Below, piece by piece: positions 15,453 through 24,014 of a DNA stretch of 37,844 bases. The stretch comes from a bacterium (GTDB lineage: Bacteria; Acidobacteriota; HRBIN11; JAKEFK01), in the NCBI GenBank assembly GCA_022616075.1, contig JAKEFK010000084.1, positions 1 through 37,844 on the forward strand. Direction: 5' to 3'. The notes beneath the pieces are model-generated. The model searched no databases and was not told the origin of the DNA. It saw only the letters and a list, made by a program, of their open reading frames with translations. The translations under genes and the position numbers were made by a program. Every line of letters begins with the position of its first letter. Position 1 is the stretch's first letter.

Positions 15453-16370
15453 TCAATCCTTTAGAACTTCACGCTTGATGATCTTGTGCCCCGGCGGCCC
15501 GGTTTCCACTTTATAACCTTGCGGGACTTCAAATAGAGAGCGGTCCTGTTCTCCGCGGCCAATGCGGGTCAGCTGATAAACCGTTTCGCCAAATCTTGGA
15601 TCGTTATGGCGAGTCAAAACATTCGTCTGCAGGTCGGGTGAATACCAGCGCTCGGAAACAATCTGAATTGGCAATTCGTTGCCCATTTCTCCGGCAGGAA
15701 TCGTGATTGTGGTTCGAGTACCTTCCACTACCAGACCCTCGATGGTTTGTTTTCCCAGTGATTCTTTCTTTGCATCCTTATCAGACAGACTCTTCCGGAT
15801 CATCACTTCTTTCGTGAAATGACCGGGACCCATGGGATGGGGGGCATGCATTTCAAAGGCTTCCATCTCTTCATCGCCTGGCTTTGCTGCTCGTTTCATT
15901 TTGAGCCCATCCATTTTTATCTTTCGCGCAATCTGATTTTCGGGTTCCAGTACGTAATGAATTTTTCCAACCGGATCCTGGATAAAGATTCTACGCGGTG
16001 GATCTTCCGATGCTTCCCAGTTTCCGATTGCGTCGAGTTGCTGTTCGCGTCGCGTGCGCCCTTCAGTGTCTCTGAAAACTTTTGCTGCGTTTTTGTGGAC
16101 AATCCGATTGCCGTCTCCTAATGTTTGCGTCCTCTCTGTAATAGCTTCGGCGCTGTAAGGAGCGCCCTTGATGACTTTGCCATGTTCCATCTCGGCCGAG
16201 ATGAACATAAATTTGTGACGCGCGCCACCATGCGGCCCTTCGGATGTCTCCATGGGAGCAGCCTCTATGAATACATCTTCAACCATCGGCTCCGGTTCGT
16301 TCGGTTCTGCAGTTGCGAACGATGCAACAGAAATTACAAAAACAATTACGAAATACAAAAACAGTTTCAT
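15453..16370 (-). CDS. Secreted protein of an ECF-sigma operon
   Basis: The product has 305 residues with a signal peptide (MKLFLYFVIVFVISVASFAT, cleavage near TA-EPNEP). The mature part begins with an acidic Glu/Pro-rich stretch. It continues with strand-rich sequence: ERTQTLGDGNRIVHKNAAKV, FRDTEGRTRREQQ, later EGTRTTITIPAG and ERWYSPDLQTNVLTRHNDPR. This pattern is common in secreted acidobacterial proteins of unknown function, and no catalytic residues are evident. The start at 16370 is fixed by AGGAG 7 nt upstream; the frame is open 20 codons further without support. The ribosome-binding site overlaps the stop of the anti-sigma gene, so it is the third gene of a sigma/anti-sigma/secreted protein operon and may respond to envelope stress (inference). 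Confidence 0.82.
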   Translation of the reverse strand: MKLFLYFVIVFVISVASFATAEPNEPEPMVEDVFIEAAPMETSEGPHGGARHKFMFISAEMEHGKVIKGAPYSAEAITERTQTLGDGNRIVHKNAAKVFRDTEGRTRREQQLDAIGNWEASEDPPRRIFIQDPVGKIHYVLEPENQIARKIKMDGLKMKRAAKPGDEEMEAFEMHAPHPMGPGHFTKEVMIRKSLSDKDAKKESLGKQTIEGLVVEGTRTTITIPAGEMGNELPIQIVSERWYSPDLQTNVLTRHNDPRFGETVYQLTRIGRGEQDRSLFEVPQGYKVETGPPGHKIIKREVLKD

Positions 16371-16380
16371 TTCATTTCTC

Positions 16381-16845
16381 CTAGTTTTGTTGAACAACCC
16401 GGATCGCGTAGGGCAAGCCACTTTCGCCAACCAGCAGGTCGGCGGTGACTTCGTCGGACCGGATTTCGTTCACGCTGATTCCAAAATCATTGAGCGCGGA
16501 GCGGGGCAACTTAACGCGAACCGTTTGAAGAGACTCTTCTGGAGTCAATCCATATGTAATAGGGAAGTAGCCGTCGACTGGCTGAGCTTCGCCTGGTATT
16601 GTTTCGGGGCGTGGGTTTGGCCGGAGCTCCGCTTTAAGAATCCAGAACGCGCCACAGAAGAGTGAGACCACAAAAACTGCCGCGGTTTTCATCCAGAAGT
16701 TTTTTTGCGGCATCCCGTTTTTCCGTGAGCGCAAAGCTTTTAAAAGGGCATGGAGAGTTTCAGGGGAAGCCTGCAGTTGCGAATCCACATTTTTGAGCTG
16801 GTTCATTGCGTCTTTTAACGGCTCTTCATAATGCGGGGATTTCAT
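16381..16845 (-). CDS. Probable membrane-bound anti-sigma factor
   Basis: The 154-residue protein has an N-terminal cytoplasmic part of about 45 residues rich in helix-formers (DAMNQLKNVDSQLQASPETL). One membrane span (about 50-68, AAVFVVSLFCGAFWIL) and a periplasmic domain follow, the latter ending ADLLVGESGLPYAIRVVQQN. It lacks the HxxxCxxC motif of zinc anti-sigma factors. Its identity rests on topology and on gene order: it directly follows an ECF sigma gene, overlapping it by 20 nt, the standard arrangement for a cognate anti-sigma factor. The start at 16845 has AAAGGAGG 8 nt upstream, so the longer open frame to 16914 is not used. Confidence 0.7.
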   Translation of the reverse strand: MKSPHYEEPLKDAMNQLKNVDSQLQASPETLHALLKALRSRKNGMPQKNFWMKTAAVFVVSLFCGAFWILKAELRPNPRPETIPGEAQPVDGYFPITYGLTPEESLQTVRVKLPRSALNDFGISVNEIRSDEVTADLLVGESGLPYAIRVVQQN

Positions 16846-17431
16846 AGGGAGTTCCTCCTTTATCTTTTTCACCGGCGTTTCGGTCAGCGCAGAGTTTCTG
16901 ATGCAGCAATTCACGCCCGCGATGCAATCGCGAGCGCACAGTGCCGATGGCGCAACCGGTGATTTCTGCGGCTTCCGCGTAACTCAGTTCATGCAAATCG
17001 CAGAGGACGATCATCTCCCGGTACTGAGCCGGGAGCGTCAGAATGCATTTTCGCAGGTTAGCCGCCGTCTCTACTTCCGCTAATTTCAGGAGAGGATCTG
17101 CTTTACCTGTAAGGCTCTCCTGGCGATTGTGAAACAGTTGCAGAACTCCGGAAAACCGTAGGTTCCTGCGAATGCTCTTCAAAGACAGATTTCTGGCAAC
17201 ACCATATATAAAGGAAGAAAACGTCCCTTTTGCCGGGTCAAAATGGAGTTTTTTCCGAATCATTAAAAGGAATACATCCTGTACGATATCTTCAGCCATG
17301 ATTCTGGAACCGGTCATTTGCCAGGCAAACCGGTAAATCGCAGCCTGCCAGGTGTTATAGAGCTCGAGAAAAGCGCTTTCATCCGCTTCGTCGATCCTCT
17401 TCAACAGTTGCTGCGGCTCGAGTTCGCTCAT
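16826..17431 (-). CDS. ECF-family RNA polymerase sigma factor
   Basis: The 201-residue protein has sigma-70 region 2 (about 20-90: ESAFLELYNTWQAAIYRFAW, MAEDIVQDVFLLM) and region 4 (about 135-185: CILTLPAQYREMIVLCDLHE, LSYAEAAEITGCAIGTVRSR), with the usual linker and no region 3. It would direct RNA polymerase to a small set of promoters, probably including its own. The start at 17431 (MSELEPQQLLKRIDE) is preferred over the open frame to 17596, whose translation is low-complexity and comes from a palindromic repeat. It is the first gene of an operon with the membrane protein and the secreted protein downstream. No ECF-type GGAAC promoter could be recognised upstream with confidence. Confidence 0.9.
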   Translation of the reverse strand: MSELEPQQLLKRIDEADESAFLELYNTWQAAIYRFAWQMTGSRIMAEDIVQDVFLLMIRKKLHFDPAKGTFSSFIYGVARNLSLKSIRRNLRFSGVLQLFHNRQESLTGKADPLLKLAEVETAANLRKCILTLPAQYREMIVLCDLHELSYAEAAEITGCAIGTVRSRLHRGRELLHQKLCADRNAGEKDKGGTPYEIPAL

Positions 17432-17487
17432 TGTCTTTAATATTCCCCGTCCACGGTACAAAAGTTCCGGAGTTTGATGTTGATGTT

Positions 17488-17594
17488 GGTGCTGCCGGGA
17501 CTCCCCTCCCCCATAAAGGGAGGGGAGGGGAGGGTTGTCTTTGAATTCCAACCCCCACCTAGCCTCCCCCTTCATAAGGGGGAGGAACAGCACC
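17488..17594. repeat. Compound palindromic element upstream of the ECF operon
   Basis: Four inverted pairs are present in 107 nt. They are outer GGTGCTG/CAGCACC (17488-17494, 17588-17594), CTCCCCTCCC/GGGAGGGGAG (17501-17527), GGGTTG/CAACCC (about 17532-17554) and CCTCCCCC/GGGGGAGG (17563-17585). The arms are strongly purine/pyrimidine biased. It looks like a copy of a repeat element rather than unique sequence. It lies 57 nt upstream of the sigma gene start. Confidence 0.6.
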
Positions 17595-17675
17595 ACCGTT
17601 TACCAAGAAATTAGACCGCGCATGGGTGGAAAAAGCTTGCAAATGGTTTTTTCCGATACTAAAGTTCACTATGTA

Positions 17676-17704
17676 TTGGACGCACTTGCAACAAGTGGTA
17701 CAAT
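17676..17704 (+). promoter_or_regulatory. Sigma-70-type promoter with very short leader
   Basis: TTGGAC (17676-17681), exactly 17 nt and TACAAT (17699-17704) lie 13 nt upstream of the ATG at 17718. The leader would be only about 6-7 nt, with no ribosome-binding site. Confidence 0.6.
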
Positions 17705-17717
17705 TAACTCAACCTAG

Positions 17718-18536
17718 ATGACCCGATTCGCCAGAATTCTACTTGGACTCTCATTAGTACTTTTGTCTACCTCCGTCTATGCGGCCAGCGTGGTCGATGT
17801 GAACGTTGGTGATAAGGAAGTCAATGCAAACATCAGTGTCGATGGCGTCTATGCCGCTAGCCTGCGTATCGGTTTTGAGAATGTGATCGGGCTTACTCAG
17901 GATTCTATTTCCATAACGGCCGTGCAGGTAGATCCAGGAAGCCTGTCGTTGCTTCAGAGAATTGGCAACGCATCCCTGTTTAGCGTTCCGACGCTCTTTC
18001 CCGTCATGATCAATGTCACTCCCACTCCGTCGAGCACGTTGAGTTTTACGGGCGTCGTGGAGATTGAGCTTTCCACGTCGAATTTGGCATTTGACACAAG
18101 ACTCCGGTTGATGAAATCTCCGAACGGTGGAAATTTTGACGATATTACGAATTTTGCAGGGATCGGAAGCTATCGGGTCCGCGGAACATCCGGAGATTTT
18201 TCCGATTTCCTGATCGTTCTGGATGTAAAACCTAATTCTCAAGCAATTGATTCAAAGTTCACAAAGTTACAGTACGCGCTCTCCACTCATGCGAGCAGAA
18301 TAGAAGCGACGATGGCGCAAAATCTTCAAACCAAATTGGATTCCGCCGTTGCAAGTTATCAATCCGGTTCCACACAGCAGACGATCGATCATCTGCAATC
18401 CTTCATCGATGAAATTACGGCCGACGGAGGCCAGAAGGTTCCGAATACCTACCGCGCCAACGACCTGAACACGGTTAATGTTGCCGGCGATCTACGGAGA
18501 CACGCAGCCACGCTGATATTCAGTTTGCGGTTATAA
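17718..18536 (+). CDS. Secreted protein of unknown function
   Basis: The 272-residue protein has a signal peptide (LLGLSLVLLSTSVYA, cleavage near YA-ASVV). Its first half is beta-rich (DVNVGDKEVNANISVDGVYA, FTGVVEIELSTSNLAFDTRL) and the second half (about 165-240) is helical (KLQYALSTHASRIEATMAQN, TIDHLQSFIDEI). The helical part resembles the small helical spacer modules seen in secreted surface proteins, but I cannot name a family. It has its own promoter with a near-leaderless start. It lies 14 nt upstream of the FHA-GAF gene and may be co-transcribed with the signalling genes that follow. Its export suggests a role outside the cytoplasm. Confidence 0.8.
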   Translation: MTRFARILLGLSLVLLSTSVYAASVVDVNVGDKEVNANISVDGVYAASLRIGFENVIGLTQDSISITAVQVDPGSLSLLQRIGNASLFSVPTLFPVMINVTPTPSSTLSFTGVVEIELSTSNLAFDTRLRLMKSPNGGNFDDITNFAGIGSYRVRGTSGDFSDFLIVLDVKPNSQAIDSKFTKLQYALSTHASRIEATMAQNLQTKLDSAVASYQSGSTQQTIDHLQSFIDEITADGGQKVPNTYRANDLNTVNVAGDLRRHAATLIFSLRL

Positions 18537-18550
18537 TTAGAGGCAGTCTC

Positions 18551-19516
18551 ATGGGCCTCGCAAAATTGGTCCTTGCCGAAGCGTTCAAACCCCGCAAAAA
18601 TATTCTGATCGATAAGAATCCATTCGTGATTGGCAGGGGCGCTGATTGCGATCTGACCCTCGACCGCTCCGGAATATCCAAACGCCACGCGCGCATTACG
18701 TTTAACGGCGAAGAGTATCTTTTTGAAGATCTGGGCAGTAAGAACGGCGCCTATGTTAATGGAAATCGCGTTCAAAGCGCGAATCTGCAAGAGGGGGATC
18801 TCATTTCTCTGAGCGGAACGGATCTTATCTTTAACAGGATCCGTCAGAATGATTGGACCTCGACCATGGAAACAAATATCAGAAAATTCCGCTTCGCGCT
18901 TCAATCCACGAAGGCCATGAATTCCCACCAGGTGCTCGATCCCATTTTGAATGAAATTATGGATGGCGTCATGCGTTTGAGTCAGGCGGAGCGTGGATTC
19001 CTATTGATCGAAGCGGAGAATGGCGAGTTGCAAATGGCCCGTTCTGTAAACATCAATCCGGAAGGTTTGAAGCAAGAAGGCTCCAACTTGAGCCTGAGTG
19101 CTGTGGAGAAAGCCATACAGACTCGAACATCCGTCGCCATTTCCGATGCGCAGCAGGATACTTTTTTTGGCGATCAAACCAGCGTGAAGATTCTCAAGCT
19201 CAAGACTCTTGTGAGTGTGCCGATTGTGGTGAACGGCAACGTCATCGGAATCATCTATGCGGACAGTAACCGGCGGGAGCAGGAATTCACGCAACTGGAC
19301 GTCGATGTTCTCGAATCGCTTGCAGAAAACGCAGCCATCGCAATTCAGAACGTGCGTTTGAATCAACAGATCTGGAATTTGATTCAACAGGCAAGTGACG
19401 TGCTGTCGCAACTGGATCAAAAAGCGCACCTGGATGATGCAATGCAGAAATCGGTTCGCAGCACGCTGGATAAGCTCAGCGCGCTTAAACAAAAACAGGG
19501 TGGTGACGTCGCGTGA
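18551..19516 (+). CDS. FHA-GAF signalling protein
   Basis: The 321-residue protein has an N-terminal FHA domain (about 22-92: FVIGRGADCDLTLDRSGISK, RHARITF, DLGSKNGAYVNG). A short linker and a GAF domain follow (about 130-275: ERGFLLIEAENGELQMARSV, LVSVPIVVNGNVIGIIYADS). The C-terminus is a coiled-coil-like helix (about 275-315). FHA binds phosphothreonine and GAF usually senses a small ligand or mediates dimerisation; no output domain is present. It has an AGAGG site 7 nt before the ATG. The gene lies 6 nt before the Ser/Thr kinase gene, so the FHA domain may read phosphorylation by that kinase or itself be a substrate (inference). Confidence 0.88.
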   Translation: MGLAKLVLAEAFKPRKNILIDKNPFVIGRGADCDLTLDRSGISKRHARITFNGEEYLFEDLGSKNGAYVNGNRVQSANLQEGDLISLSGTDLIFNRIRQNDWTSTMETNIRKFRFALQSTKAMNSHQVLDPILNEIMDGVMRLSQAERGFLLIEAENGELQMARSVNINPEGLKQEGSNLSLSAVEKAIQTRTSVAISDAQQDTFFGDQTSVKILKLKTLVSVPIVVNGNVIGIIYADSNRREQEFTQLDVDVLESLAENAAIAIQNVRLNQQIWNLIQQASDVLSQLDQKAHLDDAMQKSVRSTLDKLSALKQKQGGDVA

Positions 19517-19522
19517 GGCCGT

Positions 19523-22500
19523 ATGCCGGATAGCGACAGAAAAGATCTGACCGAAACGTACCACAATTTTGCGAGTCACCTGCAACCGGGATCCTCTCTC
19601 AGCGATCGTTACAAAATCGTAAAACTTCTTGGCATCGGAGGAATGGGGCGTGTTTATCTGGCAAGGGATGAGGATCTCAAAATTGATGTTGCATTAAAAC
19701 TAATCCGTCCTGAGTTGCTGGGTGATGAACAAGCGCTGGACCGTTTCAAAAATGAATTGATTCTGGCGCGTAAAGTTTCGCACAAAAATGTCGCGCGTAT
19801 TCATGATCTGGGAGAAATCGAAGGTCTGAAATTTCTTACGATGAGCTATGTCCCGGGCAAAACACTCCGTGAGGTCATTCGGGAGACGGGACCATTGCCG
19901 GTGGAACGCGCGGTTTCTATTCTCACACAAATTGCCGAAGGCATTTCTGCGGCTCATGAAGAAGGAGTGATCCATCGCGATTTAAAACCTGCAAACATCC
20001 TGCTGGATGAAAACGATCGCGTTTTTGTGACAGATTTTGGCATTGCTCGTTCCCTGGATTCTGCTGATCAAACGGGTACCGGTGTTTTGCTTGGCACGCC
20101 TGCTTACCTGTCACCGGAGCAAACCTGGGGAGAAAAAGCCGATACGCGCGCGGACATTTACGCGCTCGGTTTGATCCTCTACGAAATGCTCACCGGACAA
20201 TTGCCTTTTGATCAAACAACAGCGCACGCCTTCCGGACAAGGCTTCCTGCGGACCTGGATTCGAAAGTGAAAAAACTGCAACCACAGCTCCCGGGTTATC
20301 TCATTGGAATTCTTCGAAAGTGTCTCCATCCAAACCGCGACCTTCGTTATCAGAGCATCCCGGCCCTTTTGCAGGACCTTACCCATGAACAGGCGAAGCT
20401 TCCTTTTACCCTTCCCAAATATGCTGTGGGAGGTTTCGTCGTTCTATTGATTTTTGTGATTGCTTTTTTGCTGAGAGACAGGTGGATGCCACGCGCATCG
20501 CCAACGACTACACCGTCTCCGGTTCAGCAGATGGAAGCGAAATCCATCCTTGTGCTCCCTTTTAGGAATAAAACCACCGGTTCCGAATTGGATTGGGCAG
20601 AATCCGGAATGACCGATATGTTGATTACGGATCTATCACAGAATGCTCAGCTACGCGTGATTAGTTCCGAGCGCGTTTATCAGACGTTAGGGGATTTGAA
20701 AATGCCAGGGCCGGAATTTTCTGAAGAGGAACTGATCCGTCTGTCAGAAATTTTGAATGCTGATCTGGTGCTGCAAGGATCTTTGCTCAAGGCAGGAGAT
20801 GTTTTACGCGCAGATTTGAAAATCACAGAACGGAAGTTTCCGAAGAATCCCACATATTTAAAAGTTTCGGGGAACCGCCCCGAAGATTTATTGCAGATTT
20901 CGGTCCAGCTTGCAGATCAAATCCAGAAAAAGATTCAAGCGGGAGGTAAGATTGATGAGACCTTAATTGATACGCATTCCCTTGCGGCGCTGAAAGCATT
21001 TCAAGAAGGCTCCGATTGGATGCGGCGCGGCGAATTCGAGAAAGCGGCGCAATCTTTCCAAAACGCAATCAAACAGGATCCGAAATATGCGCGAGCGTAT
21101 TTGAAATTGGGTGAGGCATACGAATCCGCCGGCAATTTTGATCGCGCAGCCGGGGCGCTCGATCAGGGGTTGAAAATTGTGGACCCGAATGCGTCAAAAA
21201 TAGGCAAGCTGCTGAGCGCGCAGCAAGCTCTGATGCAAGGGGAATTGGAAAAGGCAATTTCGCTGTATCAAGATTTCAACCGCAAGTATCCGAATGATTC
21301 CGAAGTTCTGTATCAACTTGCTCTTGCCTGTGAGGACGCTGGAGACTTGAAACAGGCGGTCGGATCCCTGGAGAAACTCGTTCGTATCGATCCCAACCAT
21401 CCCGAGGCCTACTTCCATCTTGGCAAGGACACGATCTTGATGGGAGAAGCGGAAAAAGCCATCAGCCAGCATCTTTTGAAAGCTCTCAGTATCCACAAAC
21501 GTTTGAACAACAAACATGGGGAAGCGGATGTATTGAACGCCATCGGCGTCGGCTATGAAAGATTGGGGCGGTATGAAGATGCAGTCAAACATTATCAGGA
21601 TTCGATTCTTATCAAACAACAGATTGGAAACAATAAGGGAACCGCAATCAGCATGTCCAATATCGCAAAGATCTACATCTTTCAAGGTGAACATGACAAA
21701 GCAAAGGAGCATTTGAAAAAAGCGCAAGCCATTTTCGAGGAACTGAATGACCGGAAGGGAATTGCGGACTCGGCGAATCAATTCGGAGTCATCAGTGAAG
21801 ACCAGGGTCAATATGCGGACGCGCTCGCGTTCTACAAAAAAGCATTGCAGATCCGCAAGGAGCTTGGGAACGATCAACTAACAGCTCAGAGTTATGACAA
21901 CATCGGGCATATCTATTACCTGCAGGGCAAATACGATGATGCTCAGGTATTCTGGGAACAGGCTCTCACCCTTCGAAGATCCATTGGGGAGGAGAGCGGC
22001 GTCATACTCTCCCTGCAAAACATGGGCTTTTTGCAAATGGCGCAGGGACAAATGGATCGTGCCGTCAAATCTTTCATGGAAGCGCTCAACCAGAGTCGCG
22101 CGATCCAATATGAAAACGCGATTGCGGTATCTCTCGGCAATCTGGGAGCGATTCACCAGATGCAGGGCAGATACCAGGCGGCGCTCGATTCCTATCAAGA
22201 GGCGATCAGAGTGCTTGAAAAGTTAAAGGACAAGAAAGGGATAGCAGAGTACACAAAGATGGCAGGATCTGTTTATCTTGAGCTGAACGCTGTTCCTCAA
22301 GCTCTGGAAAAACTGAATTCGGCGCTCAAGATGGCGGAAGAAAGTCAAAGTTCCGAAATCATTGTCGATACACAGGTTCTTCTGGCGCAGGCTTACCGTT
22401 TCCAAAAGGATACTGTGCAGGCAGAATCCATTTTGAAGAAGGCCCAGGAAACGGCTGCGGCTCGCCAATTCGAGAAGTTCATTTTAAAGGCGCAGATCGA

Positions 22501-22858
22501 ACAGGGCAGGCTCCTTTTGGAGAATAACAGGAACGCGTCTACGTTATTAGAAGACGCAGTAAAACGTGCGGTCGAGCAAAACGATCCGTGGATGGAGTTG
22601 CACGCCCGTGAGGCTCTTGCAACAGCGCAGTTGAAAGAGGACGACCCGGACAAGGCTGCAAAAACAAGCATCAGCGCTTTGGCGATTGCAGAAAAGCTCA
22701 AAGCCACGCCATTCCTCTACCGTTTTCATTCACTGGCCGGGCAGGCATATCAGTCATTGAAATCTGAAGCGAAAGCAAAAGAGCATTTACAGCAGGCAAA
22801 TCGCTTCAAATCGGAAATGCAAAAGGCATTGTCTGCCGAACTTTCTGCGCACATGTAA
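19523..22858 (+). CDS. Ser/Thr protein kinase with TM segment, TolB/FlgO-like domain and long TPR array
   Basis: The protein has 1111 residues. The kinase domain spans about 30-290 with GIGGMGRVYL, Lys59, HRDLKPANIL (Asp153) and DFGIA (Asp171), all catalytic residues present. A membrane span lies at about 297-318. A TolB N-terminal/FlgO-like domain (about 338-475, SILVLPFRNKTTGSELDWAE) follows, then about 13-15 TPR-type repeats from about 490 to 1090. Most are of the Kinesin-light-chain-like spacing (GTAISMSNIAKIYIFQGEHD). The architecture matches the kinase at 3274-6156 except for the missing receiver. The TPR part would lie in the periplasm and could sense or bind an envelope protein. The gene overlaps the end of a signalling cluster with the FHA-GAF and histidine-kinase genes. 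Confidence 0.93.
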   Translation: MPDSDRKDLTETYHNFASHLQPGSSLSDRYKIVKLLGIGGMGRVYLARDEDLKIDVALKLIRPELLGDEQALDRFKNELILARKVSHKNVARIHDLGEIEGLKFLTMSYVPGKTLREVIRETGPLPVERAVSILTQIAEGISAAHEEGVIHRDLKPANILLDENDRVFVTDFGIARSLDSADQTGTGVLLGTPAYLSPEQTWGEKADTRADIYALGLILYEMLTGQLPFDQTTAHAFRTRLPADLDSKVKKLQPQLPGYLIGILRKCLHPNRDLRYQSIPALLQDLTHEQAKLPFTLPKYAVGGFVVLLIFVIAFLLRDRWMPRASPTTTPSPVQQMEAKSILVLPFRNKTTGSELDWAESGMTDMLITDLSQNAQLRVISSERVYQTLGDLKMPGPEFSEEELIRLSEILNADLVLQGSLLKAGDVLRADLKITERKFPKNPTYLKVSGNRPEDLLQISVQLADQIQKKIQAGGKIDETLIDTHSLAALKAFQEGSDWMRRGEFEKAAQSFQNAIKQDPKYARAYLKLGEAYESAGNFDRAAGALDQGLKIVDPNASKIGKLLSAQQALMQGELEKAISLYQDFNRKYPNDSEVLYQLALACEDAGDLKQAVGSLEKLVRIDPNHPEAYFHLGKDTILMGEAEKAISQHLLKALSIHKRLNNKHGEADVLNAIGVGYERLGRYEDAVKHYQDSILIKQQIGNNKGTAISMSNIAKIYIFQGEHDKAKEHLKKAQAIFEELNDRKGIADSANQFGVISEDQGQYADALAFYKKALQIRKELGNDQLTAQSYDNIGHIYYLQGKYDDAQVFWEQALTLRRSIGEESGVILSLQNMGFLQMAQGQMDRAVKSFMEALNQSRAIQYENAIAVSLGNLGAIHQMQGRYQAALDSYQEAIRVLEKLKDKKGIAEYTKMAGSVYLELNAVPQALEKLNSALKMAEESQSSEIIVDTQVLLAQAYRFQKDTVQAESILKKAQETAAARQFEKFILKAQIEQGRLLLENNRNASTLLEDAVKRAVEQNDPWMELHAREALATAQLKEDDPDKAAKTSISALAIAEKLKATPFLYRFHSLAGQAYQSLKSEAKAKEHLQQANRFKSEMQKALSAELSAHM

Positions 22859-22871
22859 CCCACGAAAATTT

Positions 22872-24014
22872 ATGGCCTCCACCGATCCTCTGTCAAAATT
22901 CTTACGAAATCTCAATAAAGATCCTGCAAAAGTCCGAAAGAGCTTTCTTGCTGCTACAGCAACAATCGGCCGCGCTGAGAATGCATTCCTGATATTGGGA
23001 GACGGCTCCCAACCACCTATTGCCTTAAAAAAGCGCCCGGAGTTCTCGGAGCTACAAACGCTTGTTTCCACATTCGAAAAAAATTCAAAAGAAGTGTTTG
23101 CGCTGGGCCGGCTTTTTGTGCTGCGCCTGAAATCGGAAAACGAACGGTTGGGGGTACTTGTTCTGCTCTTTCAGAAGAAAAAGGAGGTAACCACGCTGCA
23201 GCGGGCTCTGGAACCGCTCTGCCGAATCTATTCCTTCTGGGAATCGACACAACTGCTTCGGAATTTTCTGAAAATGCAGCAGGAGTCTCTTCAGGCATTG
23301 TCAGCCGAAAGCGCAATGGTTGCTCAAGATTATGTGAGGCTCCGCCAGCAAATGGTGGTGAATCAGAATCGCCTGCATAGCATCACCAAGGGAATTTTGC
23401 GAACGCAGGAAGAGGAAAGGGCAAAGATCTCGCGAGATTTGCACGACGGAATCGGCCAGGAGCTTACCGCTCTAAAAATGAACCTGGACGTTCTTTCCAG
23501 CAGTGTTGAGAAAGATTTGTCGCCGGAAAACAGAGATCGCTGGATGGAAGCTCGCACACTTTCCGAGCAAACTCTTCAGGAGGTGCGGGAACTTTCAAGG
23601 CTGCTGCGTCCGCGAATGCTGGATGATCTCGGATTGTTTCCCACGTTGCGCTGGTACGTTCGCAACTTTACGAAACGGGTGAAGATTCCGGTCGAACTGG
23701 GTTTGCAAGGGGAGGAAGAAAAACTGAACACGGAAACGCAAACGATTTTGTTTCGAATCGTTCAGGAGGCTCTGAATAATGTTGCAAAGCATTCCAGGGC
23801 GAAGTCAGCGATTGTTTCTCTAGAGTGCAACGATGAGGAAGCTCACCTTCGAATTGCGGATGACGGGGTTGGCTTTGATGCTGCCCGGAGCTCTGCAGAA
23901 ACGGGATCAGGTCTTGCGGGAATGCGGGACCGGGTCGCGCTCTATAAAGGGACTTTTGCCGTTTATTCCGAGCCCCTAAAAGGAACGCGGCTGGAAGTCC
24001 TCATTCCTTTGTGA
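22872..24014 (+). CDS. NarX/DegS-type histidine kinase (HisKA_3), soluble
   Basis: The 380-residue protein has an N-terminal region (about 1-130) without membrane segments that may be a divergent GAF-like sensor. A coiled coil follows (about 130-178). The HisKA_3 dimerisation domain has ERAKISRDLHDGIGQELTAL with His191 as phosphorylation site. The HATPase domain follows (FRIVQEALNNVAKHSRAKSA, DDGVGFD, SGLAGMRDRV). It should autophosphorylate and pass phosphate to a NarL-type regulator; such a regulator lies at 24881. The gene follows the Ser/Thr kinase gene after 13 nt and overlaps the end of the convergent methyltransferase gene by 14 nt. Co-location with Ser/Thr kinase genes suggests linked input. 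Confidence 0.93.
   Translation: MASTDPLSKFLRNLNKDPAKVRKSFLAATATIGRAENAFLILGDGSQPPIALKKRPEFSELQTLVSTFEKNSKEVFALGRLFVLRLKSENERLGVLVLLFQKKKEVTTLQRALEPLCRIYSFWESTQLLRNFLKMQQESLQALSAESAMVAQDYVRLRQQMVVNQNRLHSITKGILRTQEEERAKISRDLHDGIGQELTALKMNLDVLSSSVEKDLSPENRDRWMEARTLSEQTLQEVRELSRLLRPRMLDDLGLFPTLRWYVRNFTKRVKIPVELGLQGEEEKLNTETQTILFRIVQEALNNVAKHSRAKSAIVSLECNDEEAHLRIADDGVGFDAARSSAETGSGLAGMRDRVALYKGTFAVYSEPLKGTRLEVLIPL

Noticed and set aside
13731-16769. An 18-nt identical string (GGAGAGTTTCAGGGGAAG) at 13731-13748 and 16752-16769.
   Set aside because: The second copy lies inside the anti-sigma gene and fits its coding frame; the first forms part of a hairpin. Two copies alone, one of them coding, do not support a repeat family.
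16846-16914. Longer starts of the anti-sigma gene and of the following secreted-protein gene (to 16430).
   Set aside because: Good ribosome-binding sites lie directly before the shorter starts at 16845 and 16370, and the extensions lack coding character.
17525-17600. N-terminal extension of the ECF sigma frame (open to 17596).
   Set aside because: The translation is low-complexity (HQHQHQ) and comes from the palindromic element; family members start at the MSELE position.
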